From assembly GCF_000699445.3 (NCBI RefSeq), contig NC_067197.1:12592152-12656151 (forward strand): DNA of 64,000 bases. The letters run 5' to 3'. The stretch is from Schistosoma haematobium (Eukaryota > Platyhelminthes > Trematoda > Strigeidida > Schistosomatidae). How positions within the stretch are numbered: the first letter of the stretch is position 1; each line of letters starts with the position of its first letter. A model generated the notes under the pieces. It saw only the letters and a list, made by a program, of their open reading frames with translations, did no database searches and was not told the origin of the DNA. Position numbers and translations under genes: made by a program. Shown here piece by piece: positions 39,637 to 50,944 of the stretch.

Positions 39637-40358
39637 TGGAGGGTTTTCTATACTGGTTATGATACCAGCACCAGTCGGGGTTATCTGTCTCCCGTGGTTT
39701 AGTGACAGATCGCCTACGTGAAGTGCTTCTTCGCGGGGTGTGTGGCCGTTTACAATCGTTACGAAATTTAAGATAACGTGCAAGGGTATGACATAACTCC
39801 GTTGTGTCATTCTGGGTCATTTGAAGCCTTTCTTTGACTGAAAAACTCGGCATCAGAAGATTTCGTGATTTCTAGGGTGCGGTCGGCAGATGCAGCCAGC
39901 TCGTCTAAGGCGTTGTTGTGAAACGAGACAAGTACAGCTCGCACCTGTTGAGGAAGTTTGGATCAGAAAAGTTGTTTGAATAGGCCATTATCGAAGGTTC
40001 TTTGGCCTATAAACTCTCTCGTCGGTTGCAACATGTCCGTCGCAGAACCTTGTTGCAGGTCGATGTTATCAAGGATTTGGTCTAACCTTTGTCTATCGGT
40101 TGGGTCTCCGCATTTAAGAATAGATCGTTTAAGTGTTTCGTAGGGTTCCGAAGCATCACTAGTAAACATACTAGGTGTTACGTACCTGTTGAATTCGATC
40201 GGTAGTGCCTTGACTACTGGGAGGAATTGTGCATGTGTGTCGTTCACGCCGTGCTCGCAGAAGTCGGCTCCGATGTTGTCTGGCCAGAAGGGCACTAGTT
40301 GGAACGAAGGTGGGAATATAGTCTTAAGCTTAAGTACTTTGGGTGTCTGTTCAGTCAC
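39637..40358 (-). pseudogene. gag remnant, copy 2
   Basis: MTEQTPKVLKL start at 40358, the same in-frame TGA as copy 1 (39963-39965), and the same shift into the knuckle-bearing second part with C-x2-H-x9-C and Arg at the fourth ligand position. Confidence 0.75.
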
Positions 40359-40507
40359 GATGAAATGTGAAGTACGAGAATGAACGAGGGAAAAAATATA
40401 TATCCAAAAACACGAAAAAAATCACAATGTATAAAAAATTGAGATATGGCAATGCTATATAGTATCCCAAAAAGGAAGAGACTCACAGTTTACTATTTGG
40501 TGTACCA

Positions 40508-40526
40508 GATGACGTTAGGCTCACCA
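40508..40526 (-). promoter_or_regulatory. tRNA-Trp-like primer-binding site of copy 2
   Basis: Same 19-mer as in copy 1, one base inside the 5' LTR. Confidence 0.65.
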
Positions 40527-40527
40527 G

Positions 40528-40830
40528 TGAAGACGCCACAGGTATTCAGAGTTTGATAACGCTTTAACCAGCGACACCTTCTGATATGAATCGTACCCAC
40601 CAAGTGAAATCAAAAGACAGAAGCGAGGAGGTTGGAAGATATATTTGATAGGCTATCAATATATTGAGGATCGTCTGATCTAATCTGGCTAGTGATTGCA
40701 AGGGTTGTTGAACACGACGTTCCCACTCGTGATCTGGTGCGGATGCATAACCGAGAGCCTTCAGGTAGGTGAGCATTCAATGTCGAAGAATTACAGAGCT
40801 GTTTATTTTGGGGATTTATTTACCGCTACA
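40528..40830 (-). repeat. 5' LTR of copy 2
   Basis: 303 bp. It differs from the 3' LTR of the same element by a 23-bp deletion and several substitutions concentrated in the first 90 bp (U3), plus a few near the end. Confidence 0.92.
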
Positions 40831-41045
40831 GGAGCGACTTTATGAGATGTAGCTCCATGGTAGACGGAGACCAACAACAGGTCCATATGCCATTTATTCC
40901 CTCACGATCCTGCCTCCCATGTGCAACATGAGTGCGGGGCCAGTGTTTCTCAACTCTTCTACGTGGATACTCCGTACCTACCACCAACCCAGTTAAAGTG
41001 CCGGACTTTCGCTTCCCGTCCACGCAATTTCGTAGACATTTGGGA
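40831..41045 (+). repeat. Dispersed repeat R2, right half
   Basis: Begins with the second GGAG and continues 'gagatgtagctccatggtagacgg', 'ccaacaacagg', 'catatgccatttattccctcacgatcctg', 'tttcgcttcccgtccacgcaatttcgtag'. It is co-linear with 58505-58710. Confidence 0.75.
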
Positions 41046-41129
41046 TATCTGTCTATCAAACTATGGTTATCTTCACTCATTAAACGACTTCTGGAAATCT
41101 TCACAGTGCAAGAAAAGTTAGTTCAGGAC

Positions 41130-41480
41130 TAGTCGTCTAAAATGTTCATTAATGTCAGTCGAAATCTTCCTTAAACTGGACGGTTCAACAATAGGGCTGT
41201 GCATCATTTCCTGTATCTGTGGGAGCAAATCAACAGCCATTAGAGTCAGATGTCATTACATTTGCTGATATCACGCTGTCCTAATTTAATACAATCTTCA
41301 AAATAACAGATGTAACGTCGGATGTTCAGTCGACAATTATTCAATAAGAAATTCGAAGTTTACACTAGAAAAGATACTTTCTACGATTCTAGACTACTTC
41401 ATTATGCGGAAAGCACGAATTCACACAAGCCAACACGGACATGACTAACCTCAAGCACTTCAAGCACGGAATGCTCAACC
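41130..41480. other. Upstream flank of the DMAC2-like gene
   Basis: No repeat or coding signal recognised. It presumably contains the promoter. No TATA box in a convincing position was seen. Confidence 0.35.
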
Positions 41481-41567
41481 TTAATCAGGTTGCTCAAGAA
41501 AGTAAAGGAGGCCGGTTTGACTGTAGGTTTACTTTTTATCAATCTTCGTTGTGAGAGGGGTTGTGGT

Positions 41568-42955
41568 ATGTTTCTGCGTGTTACAGTTGGTCGTCTATCA
41601 AAATCGCTTGTCTCCCATCCCAATTTACTGATCCGTTATGCTTCCAGTGAGCCGACTGATGAGCAAGGTGGATTTACGCGGTCAATCTACTCCAAACCTA
41701 TGGTACGTCAGTTGTAATAATTAGGCTTCATTAACTTAGTATAAATATGTTGTACGTGACGGGAAATCTGTTAAAATATATTCTGGTTTGGTGACAAAAT
41801 CGTCTCGTCCTGCTGTTAAATTTCGTGAACTTCTTCAGAAGGCATGGAGTACAGAAACTCTGACAGTGGATAGCCTCAGATCATTGTTGCTATCACGAAT
41901 GAAGGAACGAAACCGACGAAGACAAATGTAATGCCTCCGTTTATTATTTACAGAGTTTCTGACAAAGACGTTGATAAACTAGGACTAGATATTGCCATAG
42001 CTCATATGGTGTGCAGTCTGGGCGGTCGCGTTCAGCTCATCGGTCACACTAGCTGGATTCAACCATATGCTGGGGTCCCTCCTATACTACCAAATAAATA
42101 CGTTGATGGTTTCGTGATCGAAAGCATTGACCTGTCAGGTACCAATATTGTATATGAAGGACTAGAGTTTTTACGTAAGTAAATGCTTTTGATTTGATTA
42201 CCTTTACGTTTATTTGAAGTAACAGGCATGTTTCATAAATTTCAACAGAACAATGGGAAGATAGAGTTTACCTGAAAAGTATGATGTATTTGCGCCACAC
42301 ATTCGGGACAATCTGGGCATGCATTTAATGGTCAAGGCATTATGCGAAAATTAGTGAAGGTCAATTAAATGAAGGTCCAAGTAAACAAAGTGATAATTGT
42401 AAGATGAGGTGAAAATCAGCGTCGTATAGACAGAATAAGGAATTCGCGCACTGCCTTAAGCCGTAAAATGACTTAAGGATTCCCAGGGCAAATTCAAGGC
42501 TACGACAAACTATTTCTGTACACGTAAGAGGGGGTTGAATTTACAAATAGCCAAGGCTTCTGAACTTCAGAAAGCTAAACGCCCAGACATAGTACTTGTA
42601 GTAGGTGACTTTAATGCCCAAGTAGGTAACTTAAACCAAACAGAAAGACATTTAGGTGGGTAATTTGTTATTCCGACTCAGCGAACAGATAATGTTGATC
42701 GTCTGCTGCAACTGTGCTCGGACAATCGTTTATTTTTAGCAAACACTAATTTTAAGCATAAGGAGAGACATCGTATAACACGGCGACCCCCTGCACCAAA
42801 CCAACGATGGACTCAAATAGATCATATTACCACACAAACGATGAACTCTATGTCTATGGCAACTACTTTTCTCGCCCCGAAAAACAATCAATCGATTTAA
42901 ATAATTATCATTACTATTATTGTCATTATTAATACTATTATTGTTACTATTATTG

Positions 42956-42996
<41 letters not shown>

Positions 42997-45900
42997 TTCC
43001 ACATTATTCACCCTCTTTTATACTTATACAGCGGCTCGTCTTTGGTGGAAATCCGACTGTATCTAAACGTTCTCGAGTCACTGCCCGGTTGAAAATTGTA
43101 TGTTACCATCGGATATGAGTACTGAAGCAGTTTTTATGAAACCACGTGCGCCATTCAAACTGGCTGCCTTCAACGTTCGCACACTTATGCAGGTTGGTCA
43201 ACAGATAGGGCTGGCTATGTCTTTGGAAAGTCTTAATATTGATGTTTGTTGTCTATCCGAGACCCGTATTCAAGACTCTGGCGAAGTACTACAAATTCGC
43301 TCTACATCTGTCACTTCAAAAAGCTTGTTTTACGTGCGCTTATCCGGGGACCCTGTGGCATCTTCGTCTGGTCTTGCAGGCGTTGGTGTCGCACTAAGCG
43401 CTAGAGCTGAGGCAGCACTAGTCGATTGAATCCCCATTAACAGTCGGTTATGTGCTGTTAGATTAGAAAGTTCCATCAAAGTGAGAAGAAATCGGCGTGA
43501 GAAACGATGTCTTTTCGTCATCGCCTATGCCCCGACAGATTGCAGCCCGGATGCAATCAAGGATGAGTTTTACCACCAGTTAACTGTTCTTCTCCAGAAA
43601 GTGCGTTCGACAGATATTGTAGTACTAGCCGGAGACTTGAATGCTCAGGTCGGGCGTCTAGGCACAGAAGAGAGTCGTTTAGGTGGCCGATGGGGACTCA
43701 TTGGTCGCAGGTCAGATAACGGGGACCGTCTACTGCAACTGTGCACAGACCACAACCTGTTTCTGGCTAGCACTAACTTTCGGCACAGTCATCGCCGATG
43801 TGCCACCTGGCGTCCTCCCTCTGCATCCCAAGCCTGGACTCAGATTGATCACATCGCGATCAGCTACCGCTGGCGTGGTTGTGTAAAAGACTGCCGCTCC
43901 TTTTGGAGTACCTATCTGGACTCTGACCATGCCTTGGTCTGCGCCAATCTTGCCTTACTTTTCAGTGGACAACGAAGTGACCGCCAGCAAAGTATTGATA
44001 TTAGCAAGCTGGTTGCAACTTCTGTTGCAAATAAGTATCGAACCGAGCTAGCCTCTAGGCTAGCTACCACTCCACCGAAAAGTATAGATGTGCATTGGTT
44101 GCAATTGCATGACGCCATGAAAATGGCGGGAACAGTCAGTTGTGTGTTTGCGAAACGTCCCGCTTTTAAGCACTGGGTTTCTTCTGGTTCCTTACAACTC
44201 ATTGAAGCCCGTCGGTCTACTCCGGGTGACCGTGAGTTTGACCATAAACGAAGGATGTTACGTAAGGAAATTGGGCAAAGCTTGCGTAAGGACCGAGAAG
44301 CCTGGTGGTCGAAGCGTGCTAATGAGCTGGAAGCAGCAGCTGCATCTGGTAACTACCGGAAGCTCTTCCAACTCATCCGAGCCACTGGCAGCAAGAAGTC
44401 TGGTGTGAGTGAAACAATCTGCGAGGATGATGGGATGCCAATCACTAACATCCATCGACGTCTTGGACGATGGGCAGAATTTTTCGAAGGGCAGTTCAAC
44501 TGGCCTGCTGCTCCGGCAACATCGGCCAGACTGTCCTGCCCTCCATGGCCGGTGACGACTGATCCACCAAACGAGGAGGAAGTCCGCAAGGAACTCCAAC
44601 TCTTGAAGCGTTACAAATCACCTGGCCCAGATGACTTACCTCCGGCTCTTTTTAAAGATGGTGGTGACTTTTTGACTAAGGAATTGACGACGTTGTTTAC
44701 AAAGGTTTGGGTGTTAGAGAGTGTACCAACGTCATGGAATGAGTCAATAGTTGTCCCTATCTTTAAAAAGGGTTCACGTCGTTCCTGCAACAACTATCGG
44801 GGGATAAGTCTACTTCCGACTCCGTCCAAGCTATTGGCTTCCATCATACTTCGTAGGTTGTTCAAAACTCGAGAAAGATTGACTCGCGAGGAGCAGGCTG
44901 GGTTTCGTTCTGGTCGAGGATGTATTGATCATATCTTCACCCTCCGCCAAATGTTAGAACATCGCCATACTTATCAAAGGCCAACAATCGTAGTGTTTCT
45001 TGACATCAGGGCTGCCTTCGATTCGTTGGACAGGACTGTTCTCTGGGATTGTCTATTGAAGAAGGGTGTGCCTGAGAATTTTATTAACATCCTAAAAGCC
45101 CTATATAAAAACACCTCAGGCAGAGTGAGGGCATACAACCACCTCTCTCCATTGTTCCATTCGAGTAGTGGGGTTAGGCAGGGTTGCCCAATCTCACCAT
45201 TCCTCTTCAACTTTGCCATCGATGACATTCTGGAAACAGCTCTGATGAATGTAAGTAATGGTGGTGTGGATCTGTTGCCTGGAGAAAGACTTCTCGACCT
45301 TGAGTATGCGGACGATATTGTCTTACTGTGCGATAATGCCCAAGGCATGCAATCCGCACTTAATCAGTTGGCAATCAGTGTCCGTAGGTATGGTATGTGC
45401 TTTGCACCTTCGAAGTGCAAAGTACTCCTACAAGACTGGCAGGATTCCAATCCTGTACTCACCCTGGATGGTGAGCAGATAGACGTAGTCGAGAAGTTCG
45501 TGTATCTGGGTAGCTGCATAAGTGCTGGTGGGGGTGTGAGTGATGAGATCAATGCACGTATAGTGAAAGCCAGAGCGGCTTATGCCAATCTGGGCCATCT
45601 TTGGCGCCTTCGTGATGTTAGTCTGGCTGTAAAAGGTCGGATCTACAACGCGTCGGTGAGAGCAGTTTTGCTCTATGCTTGTGAAACCTGGCCTCTCCGA
45701 GTTGAGGACGTTAGACGACTCTCTGTGTTCGATCATCGCTGTCTCTGAAGGATTGCTGACATTCAGTGGCAACACCATGTCAGTAATGCAGAGGCTCGGC
45801 ATCGTGTGTTCGGGCACAGAGATGATAATTCAATTGGTGTTACCATCTTGAAACACCGACTTCGGTGGCTTGGACATGTTCTCCGAATGTCGTCTCAGAG

Positions 45901-48900
45901 AATTCCACGTCGTGCATTATTTGCCGACTCTGGGACTGGTTGGAAGAAGCGGAGAGGTGGTCAATGCATGACATGGTGTCGTGGCATGAAAGAAAGCTGC
46001 AAAGGACTGGCTTGTGTTGGTCCTTCACGACTCCCTGGTTGGGGTCTGAGAGATGGTGCAACACAGTGGCTAGAGACGTTATCAGATATGGCTCAGAATA
46101 GAAGCCAGTGGCGATCCTGCTGTAACCTTCTTTTACTTTCTTCATAAAAAGTGGTTGTGTCTCCCTTACCTGAAAGATTTCTTCCGATTGTACCTTTGCG
46201 TTCCCTGATTACTAGCACATTACCTTACACCAATCTCTTCGTTATTGTTCTCTTTTTTTTGTTGCGCTCCCTAGCTTTTTTTCTCTTTTTCTTTCTTTGT
46301 ATTCCTCTCGAATTTTCATTGTTTTGTGTGGCGCATATATATTGGCGCTCTCTTGTACCAATATTCATGTGTCCAAATAAAAAAAAATAAAAATAGTCAT
46401 CGTTGGAGAGGGTCGATAAAATATTGTCGCTCATTCTGGAATATCTGTTTGGACTCCGGTCATGCTCTTATACGGACACGCATCTGCTTGCGCCTCACTG
46501 GACGCAGGAAAGCCACACTGAGAAGACCCATTAGAATTGAATTAAGTGATGAGAAAGCCGAAAATAGATTCCAGGAACAACTGAGGTCACACTTAAGTAG
46601 TTCTGAAAACGAGGCTGACCCAGATGTTGCTTGGAAAGATATACAAACAGCTGTGGAAACAGCAGTGACATCTATTAGTGATTTAAACCAAACGGTTGCA
46701 AAAAACCAATGGATTCCTCTAGGTCTATTGCACTGATGGATTCTCGCAAACTTATCCCATCAGGCTCTGAACACGATGATGAGCGAAAGCGAATCAGATC
46801 TAGGTTAACCAAAAGTCTAAGGAACGACCGTGAGCAGTGATGGGTATCGAAAGCAAAAGAGATGGAAAAGGCGGCCGCTGTAGGTAACACCACACAGCTC
46901 TTCAGACTCATAAAAGAGACTGAAACTAAAAAGTCAAGTGTAATTGAGACTATCTCGGAAAAAGACGAAACTCTTATCTGCTCCCAGTTCAGACGTTTAG
47001 AACGATGGGTGGAACACTTTAAGGAGCAGTTCAGCTGGCCTTCAACTACTCTACAACTACCCACCATCCCCAGACAGTGTGGATGGAACATCGAGGTAGA
47101 TCCCCTGACTCTAGCTGAAGTTCATAAGGCTGTAGCTAATCTGAAACGAGAATGAGCAGCTTGTCCAGATGGATTGGCTCCAGAGGTCTTTAAGTATGGT
47201 GGTCCAATTTTAGCGACAATGGTGGTCTTTCTTGACCTAAAAACAGCATTTGACTCTGTAGATCGAGAGGTTCTGTGGCAGTGTCTGTCATTGAAAGGCG
47301 TACCTCAGAAGTACATAAACCTTGTGAAGGCTCTTTACTCGGACACTACTAGTCGAGTGAGAGCTTATGGCGAACTGTCATCTGTTTTTGCAACCTCAAG
47401 TGGTGTCCGTCAAGGCTGTCCATTTTCTCCATTTTTGCTTAACTTCATCATAGACCTACTGATGGAAATAACGTTCTCGTCGACTGAATTCTTGGGTATT
47501 GAGCTCCTTCCAGGCGGTCCACTTATCAACTTAGAATACGTAGATGACATAGTCCTGTTTGGTGAAGACGCTGATAAAATGCAGTCTTTTGATAGCACGG
47601 AGCAACAATGCCAGGATGTTTGACATGCGTTTATCCCCTCCAAATGCAAGTTGTTGCTGCAGAATTGGTCTGCGTCAACACCTGAACCAAGCATACGGAG
47701 TGAGGTAATCGAATGCGACTGAGAAACATGGCCATTAAGAGTAGTAGATACTCGTAAACTACTAATATTTGACCGCAGATGTCTTGGAAATATTGCTCGC
47801 ATCTGCTGGGATCATCGGGTAAGTAATAGTAAGGTTAGACGCAGAGTATTAGGGAACGATGGTAAATCAGTTGGTGAGGTTGTAAATCTTCATCGACTAA
47901 GATGGTTGGGCCACTTGTTACGTATGCCTGAACACCGATTACCACGACGCGCAATGCTGACTAGTGTTGGGGATGGTTGGAAGAAAGTTAGGGGCGGCCA
48001 AACCAAAACATGGCATCAGTCCTTGAAGTCACCAACTTCTGGTCTGAGCCTTGTTGGTAGATGCAGACTACTTGGTTGGGGTTTGCGTGACTATCGTAAC
48101 CAATGGTTGAAGTCTCTGAGTGACATGGCTCAGAATCGATCACAATGGCGTAGGGCTATACGCTCTCTGTCTCCCCTTAAACTGTGATATTAAAATTACC
48201 TTTCTTTCTACGGACTAATTCTTTCTTCCTTTACTATATCCTTATATGTAATCTTTTTTATATATTACCACCATTGAATTAACCACTTCTATGAATCCGG
48301 TGTTCATCTTGTTGTGCTAATGCGGTGTGGCAACTTGGACCGATGCATATATGTGCCTGGTCCTACGTTTTAACTGACTGACTGAACGAAATAAGCGAAA
48401 AATGTGTAGATAGCAACGATGAATAACAGTGGACTCAAGAAGACCGGATTTAATAGTTTGGTATATAAAACAAAATACTGGTTGGTTCAGTCCATTTCAC
48501 TGAGGCAGCAAGCAAGGAATTTGTGCAGGCAACTCTCGTTATCTTCAGTTTTCTTATAGCCGTCGATGGACCTTACGTGCAACTCCTAGCAAAATTAGAA
48601 AAGCTGTAATTCACTTAAGGCTGGCGAGAGCATTAGGGAATGATTATTCAGTTTGATAGGTAAGCTTTCCAGGATTACTGAGTGACTAATATGGAGCTTA
48701 GGACCCTTGCCTCCCGTCACGAGTCAGTTTGAGTTCGAGTCCCAGGAAACCAAGCTGCTCCTAGACTCCCCTGTGGATACCTTAGTCGGAACTTTTAGTG
48801 TAGTTGTCCTCCGTAGTCTGAAGGAAGTCTATCGATCGAGATACGTTGTAACAGTATTTGACACCGTTTCACTTCTCATGGATTGGTCTTTCACCTACAT

Positions 48901-50015
48901 ATTTCTGATGGAGATGGGATATCCATGTAGTGGTTCTCAGCACATAAAAACACGCTAGTTTTTCACGCGACTTCCGCACGACATGACCATAAAATGTATT
49001 TTGACCGACGTGTCATTGCTTAGTCTAATTATCGATAGAGATGAAAATAGTTGTGTTAACCATTCCACGTATTTTGAAAGTTTAAGTAACGCTGATAAAG
49101 TCTCGTCCTACTGAGTTCTACGAACTATGACCAAAGCAACTGAAAACTTTGTGTAATTTCAGAAACGATCTACGCCCAAACATTGTCCATATTACCACAG
49201 GGGTAGATGGAAAAATAACTAAGTTTGGCTTGGTCAAGACAAGCAGTTAATCCAAACTAATTTTGGTGTTCTGCAAACTTCCTTTCTCAGGTCTTCGAAA
49301 TAGCTATAATCCATGGTTGAAAACTCTGGGTTGTAGGTTTTTAAGCTGTTCGTTCAAATTTTGACAAGTGCTCACATAGATTCTAGTTTGTATGCTTAAA
49401 AATCAGTTTTAGCGACCCAGATAGTATTGTATTGATGTATGTATTGATTTTAATTTGGTGCATTAATATATACAAAATATAACTTATTTACTTTATAGCC
49501 TGTTTAACTCATCTAAGGTACTTAAAAATGAAAAGATGTATACATCTTGATGATTTTTGCTTGTCGAGAATTGGACGTATCAAAGGATTACAATTTCTCG
49601 ATGTCAGTGAGTGCCCTACTATTACTTCAAAAGGCCTAGCGACATTGGCACACTTAAAGTAAGTGGTCCAGTGAAATTTTGGCAATTTGCTTAAAAAGAA
49701 CTAGAAGTTATTGTTTACATTAATAACGTTGATTAAGTTTTCCCGCCAATAAACTGTTTGTCTATATTTTTTTCCAGAGCTTTACGCCGCCTAATAGTGA
49801 GTGGAAACCCACAGATTGAAGACAAGGAATTAGTTTGCCTCCTACTAGAAGATCACTTACCAAAATTATACATTGACGGTGTTGACTACATCGGTCAACT
49901 ACCTGATAAATCAAAAGAAAAGATCTTAAGGTTAGTATCTAGAAATGAAAAGTTTACTCAAGCACAAAACGAGGAGACCAATGTAGACAAAGTTTATTTG
50001 ATTGACAAAGCATAG
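41568..50015 (+). CDS. DMAC2: Mitochondrial complex I assembly factor DMAC2 (ATP5SL)-like
   Basis: Five exons: 41568-41702, 41740-41927, 41954-42174, 49499-49658 and 49778-50015. They join in frame to 313 residues. The N-terminus MFLRVTVGRLSKSLVSHPNLLIRYA is Arg/Ser-rich without acids, like a mitochondrial presequence. The middle has VDKLGLDIAIAHMVCSLGG and ESIDLSGTNIVYEGLEFL. The C-terminal half is made of leucine-rich repeats: LRYLKMKRCIHLDDFCLSRI, LQFLDVSECPTITSKGL, LRRLIVSGNPQIEDKEL, LPKLYIDGVDY. DMAC2 helps assemble the distal membrane arm of complex I in mammals. Introns are 37, 26, 7,324 and 119 bp. Intron 3 carries nested LINEs. An in-frame upstream ATG at 41490 would add 26 residues without presequence character, so 41568 is preferred. 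Confidence 0.88.
42540..42830 (+). mobile_element. RTE-clade LINE (family B), left arm with endonuclease fragment
   Basis: Reads DIVLVVGDFNAQVGNL, RLLQLCSDNRLFLANTNF and WTQIDHI, which are endonuclease motifs. The next expected residues (SHRWRGSIKYC) occur only after the family A insertion, at 46396. So this is the left arm of an interrupted element in DMAC2 intron 3. A stop lies in the arm (LGG followed by TAA near 42661). Confidence 0.85.
42900..42997 (+). repeat. (TTA)n microsatellite
   Basis: Imperfect, then near-perfect TTA repeats, lying between the family B left arm and the 5' region of the family A element. It may mark the 5' edge of the family A insertion. Confidence 0.85.
43016..46394 (+). 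mobile_element. RTE-clade LINE (family A), nearly intact, nested in family B
   Basis: Includes a short 5' leader, a coding region of 1,016 codon positions (43100-46147) and a 3' UTR ending in an A-rich tail (46375-46394). It sits between the two arms of a family B element. The 5' boundary is uncertain within 42834-43016. Other family A copies lie at 29.4-30.3, 35.5-36.4 and 53.5-54.8 kb, all antisense and truncated. Confidence 0.88.
43100..46147 (+). pseudogene. Family A LINE endonuclease-reverse transcriptase with two nonsense codons
   Basis: A single continuous frame interrupted only by TGA at 43427-43429 and TGA at 45746-45748. The apurinic-like endonuclease comes first: FNVRTL, CLSETRI, AGDLNAQVG (about residues 177-185), TQIDHIAIS, DSDHALV. 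RT follows: SPGPDDLPPALF, VVPIFKKGSRRSCNNYRGISL, EEQAGFRSGRG, VVFLDIRAAFDSLDR, GVRQGCPISPFLF and catalytic YADD at residues 736-739. The C-terminus (WLGHVLRM, WCRGMKESCKG, MAQNRSQWRS) is typical of these RTE elements. The second stop aligns with CGA in the 29.4-30.3 kb copy, so it is a C-to-T change. The first sits where a Trp codon (TGG) is likely. Confidence 0.9.
46395..48392 (+). mobile_element. RTE-clade LINE (family B), right arm
   Basis: Resumes with SHRWRGSIKYCRSFW. The linker follows (46550-47150), then RT with VVFLDLKTAFDSVDREVLW, SGVRQGCPFSPFLLNF and the motif C variant YVDD, and the C-terminus LRWLGHLLRMPEHRLPRRAM with GGQTKTWHQSL. Two internal deletions are visible: about 70 residues before VVFLDL (near 47217) and a stretch between RT and ETWPLR (near 47718). 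Stops near 46734, 47152 and 47621 and several shifts make it inactive. The 3' UTR ends near 48392 at 'tgactgactga'. Confidence 0.85.
48670..48960 (+). repeat. tRNA-derived SINE-like repeat
   Basis: Contains a good B box (GAGTTCGAGTCCC) about 50 bases after an A-box-like stretch, followed by a non-tRNA body. It lies within intron 3 of the DMAC2-like gene, between the LINE and exon 4. Confidence 0.5.
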
Positions 50016-50440
50016 AAATGTCAAGTAACATATACCCATATTATATAATGTACATAAAAGTTATCACAATTTAATTTTGTTAATCACTCTTGACTAACTG
50101 CTGGAATAGTATTCATAATGGAGACATTTGGTTCCGTTCGAATTGTGTCTATTTGTTCCATAAAATCGTCCAACTCACATGTATAATCTCGATCTAAACT
50201 CCAAAACTTCCTTACCTTAAAAACGAAAAATAAGCAACACAAGTCCGAATAAGATTTTAAAAAATGTAGCTGTTACATAAACAATTACACTAGGGGTGCA
50301 CAAATTCTAAGCAAGTAGTGCTCTTTTGAACTAATCTAATTTAATAAAGTGGTTATTTCATAAAAACAAATCCATTTATTAGATACTGTAGACTAATAGT
50401 ACATCACGTGGCGTTATTGCACTTTTCGAAAAAAACGTCA

Positions 50441-50940
50441 GTCAATCAGTTAAAACGTAGGACCAGGCACATATATGCATCGGTCCAAGTTGCCACACCG
50501 CATTAGCACAACAAGATGAACACCGGATTCATAGAAGTGGTTAATTCAATGGTGGTAATATATAAAAAAGATTACATATAAGGATATAGTAAAGGAAGAA
50601 AGAATTAGTCCGTAGAAAGAAAGGTAATTTTAATATCACAGTTTAAGGGAAGACAGAAAATGTATACACCTACGCCATTGTGATCGATTCTCAGCCATGT
50701 CACCAAGAGTCTCCAACCATTGGTTACGATAGTCACGCGGACCCCAACCAAGTAGCCTGCATCTACCAACAAGGCTCAGACCAGAAGTTGGTGACTTCAA
50801 GGACTGATGCCATGTTTTGGTTTGGCCGCCCCTAACTTTCTTCCAACCATCCCCAACACTAGTCAGCATTGCGCGTCGTGGTAATCGGTGTTCAGGCATA
50901 CGTAACAAGTGGCCCAACCATCTCAGTCGATGAAGATTGA
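50441..50940 (-). mobile_element. RTE-clade LINE (family B), 5'-truncated copy
   Basis: Close antisense match to 47884-48392: same C-terminus (LRWLGHLLRMPEHR..., MAENRSQWRR) and 3' UTR. Truncated just upstream of the LRWLGH segment, at about 50937. With the sense copy it forms an inverted repeat of about 0.5 kb around the last exons of the DMAC2-like gene. Confidence 0.88.
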
Positions 50941-50944
50941 AAAA

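Larger units (their letters stand above)
36737..40830 (-). mobile_element. Gypsy (CsRn1/Boudicca-like) LTR element, copy 2, complete ends
   Basis: A 4,094-bp element in the opposite orientation to copy 1, with both LTRs, primer site, polypurine tract and a 4-bp duplication (GGAG). Its internal 3,465 bp match copy 1 closely. The protein segments compared (131, 205 and 249 residues) are identical, including the shared stops and the two internal deletions that remove the RT catalytic core and most of the integrase. The structural hallmarks of integration, in an element that cannot encode its own RT or integrase, indicate mobilisation in trans by an intact relative. Confidence 0.92.

Noticed and set aside
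42736..43011. Minus-strand frame with a long Asn run
   Set aside because: It is the antisense translation of the (TTA)n microsatellite and LINE endonuclease sequence.
43912..44599. Long antisense frames over the family A LINE
   Set aside because: Shadows of the sense coding region; no recognisable protein content.
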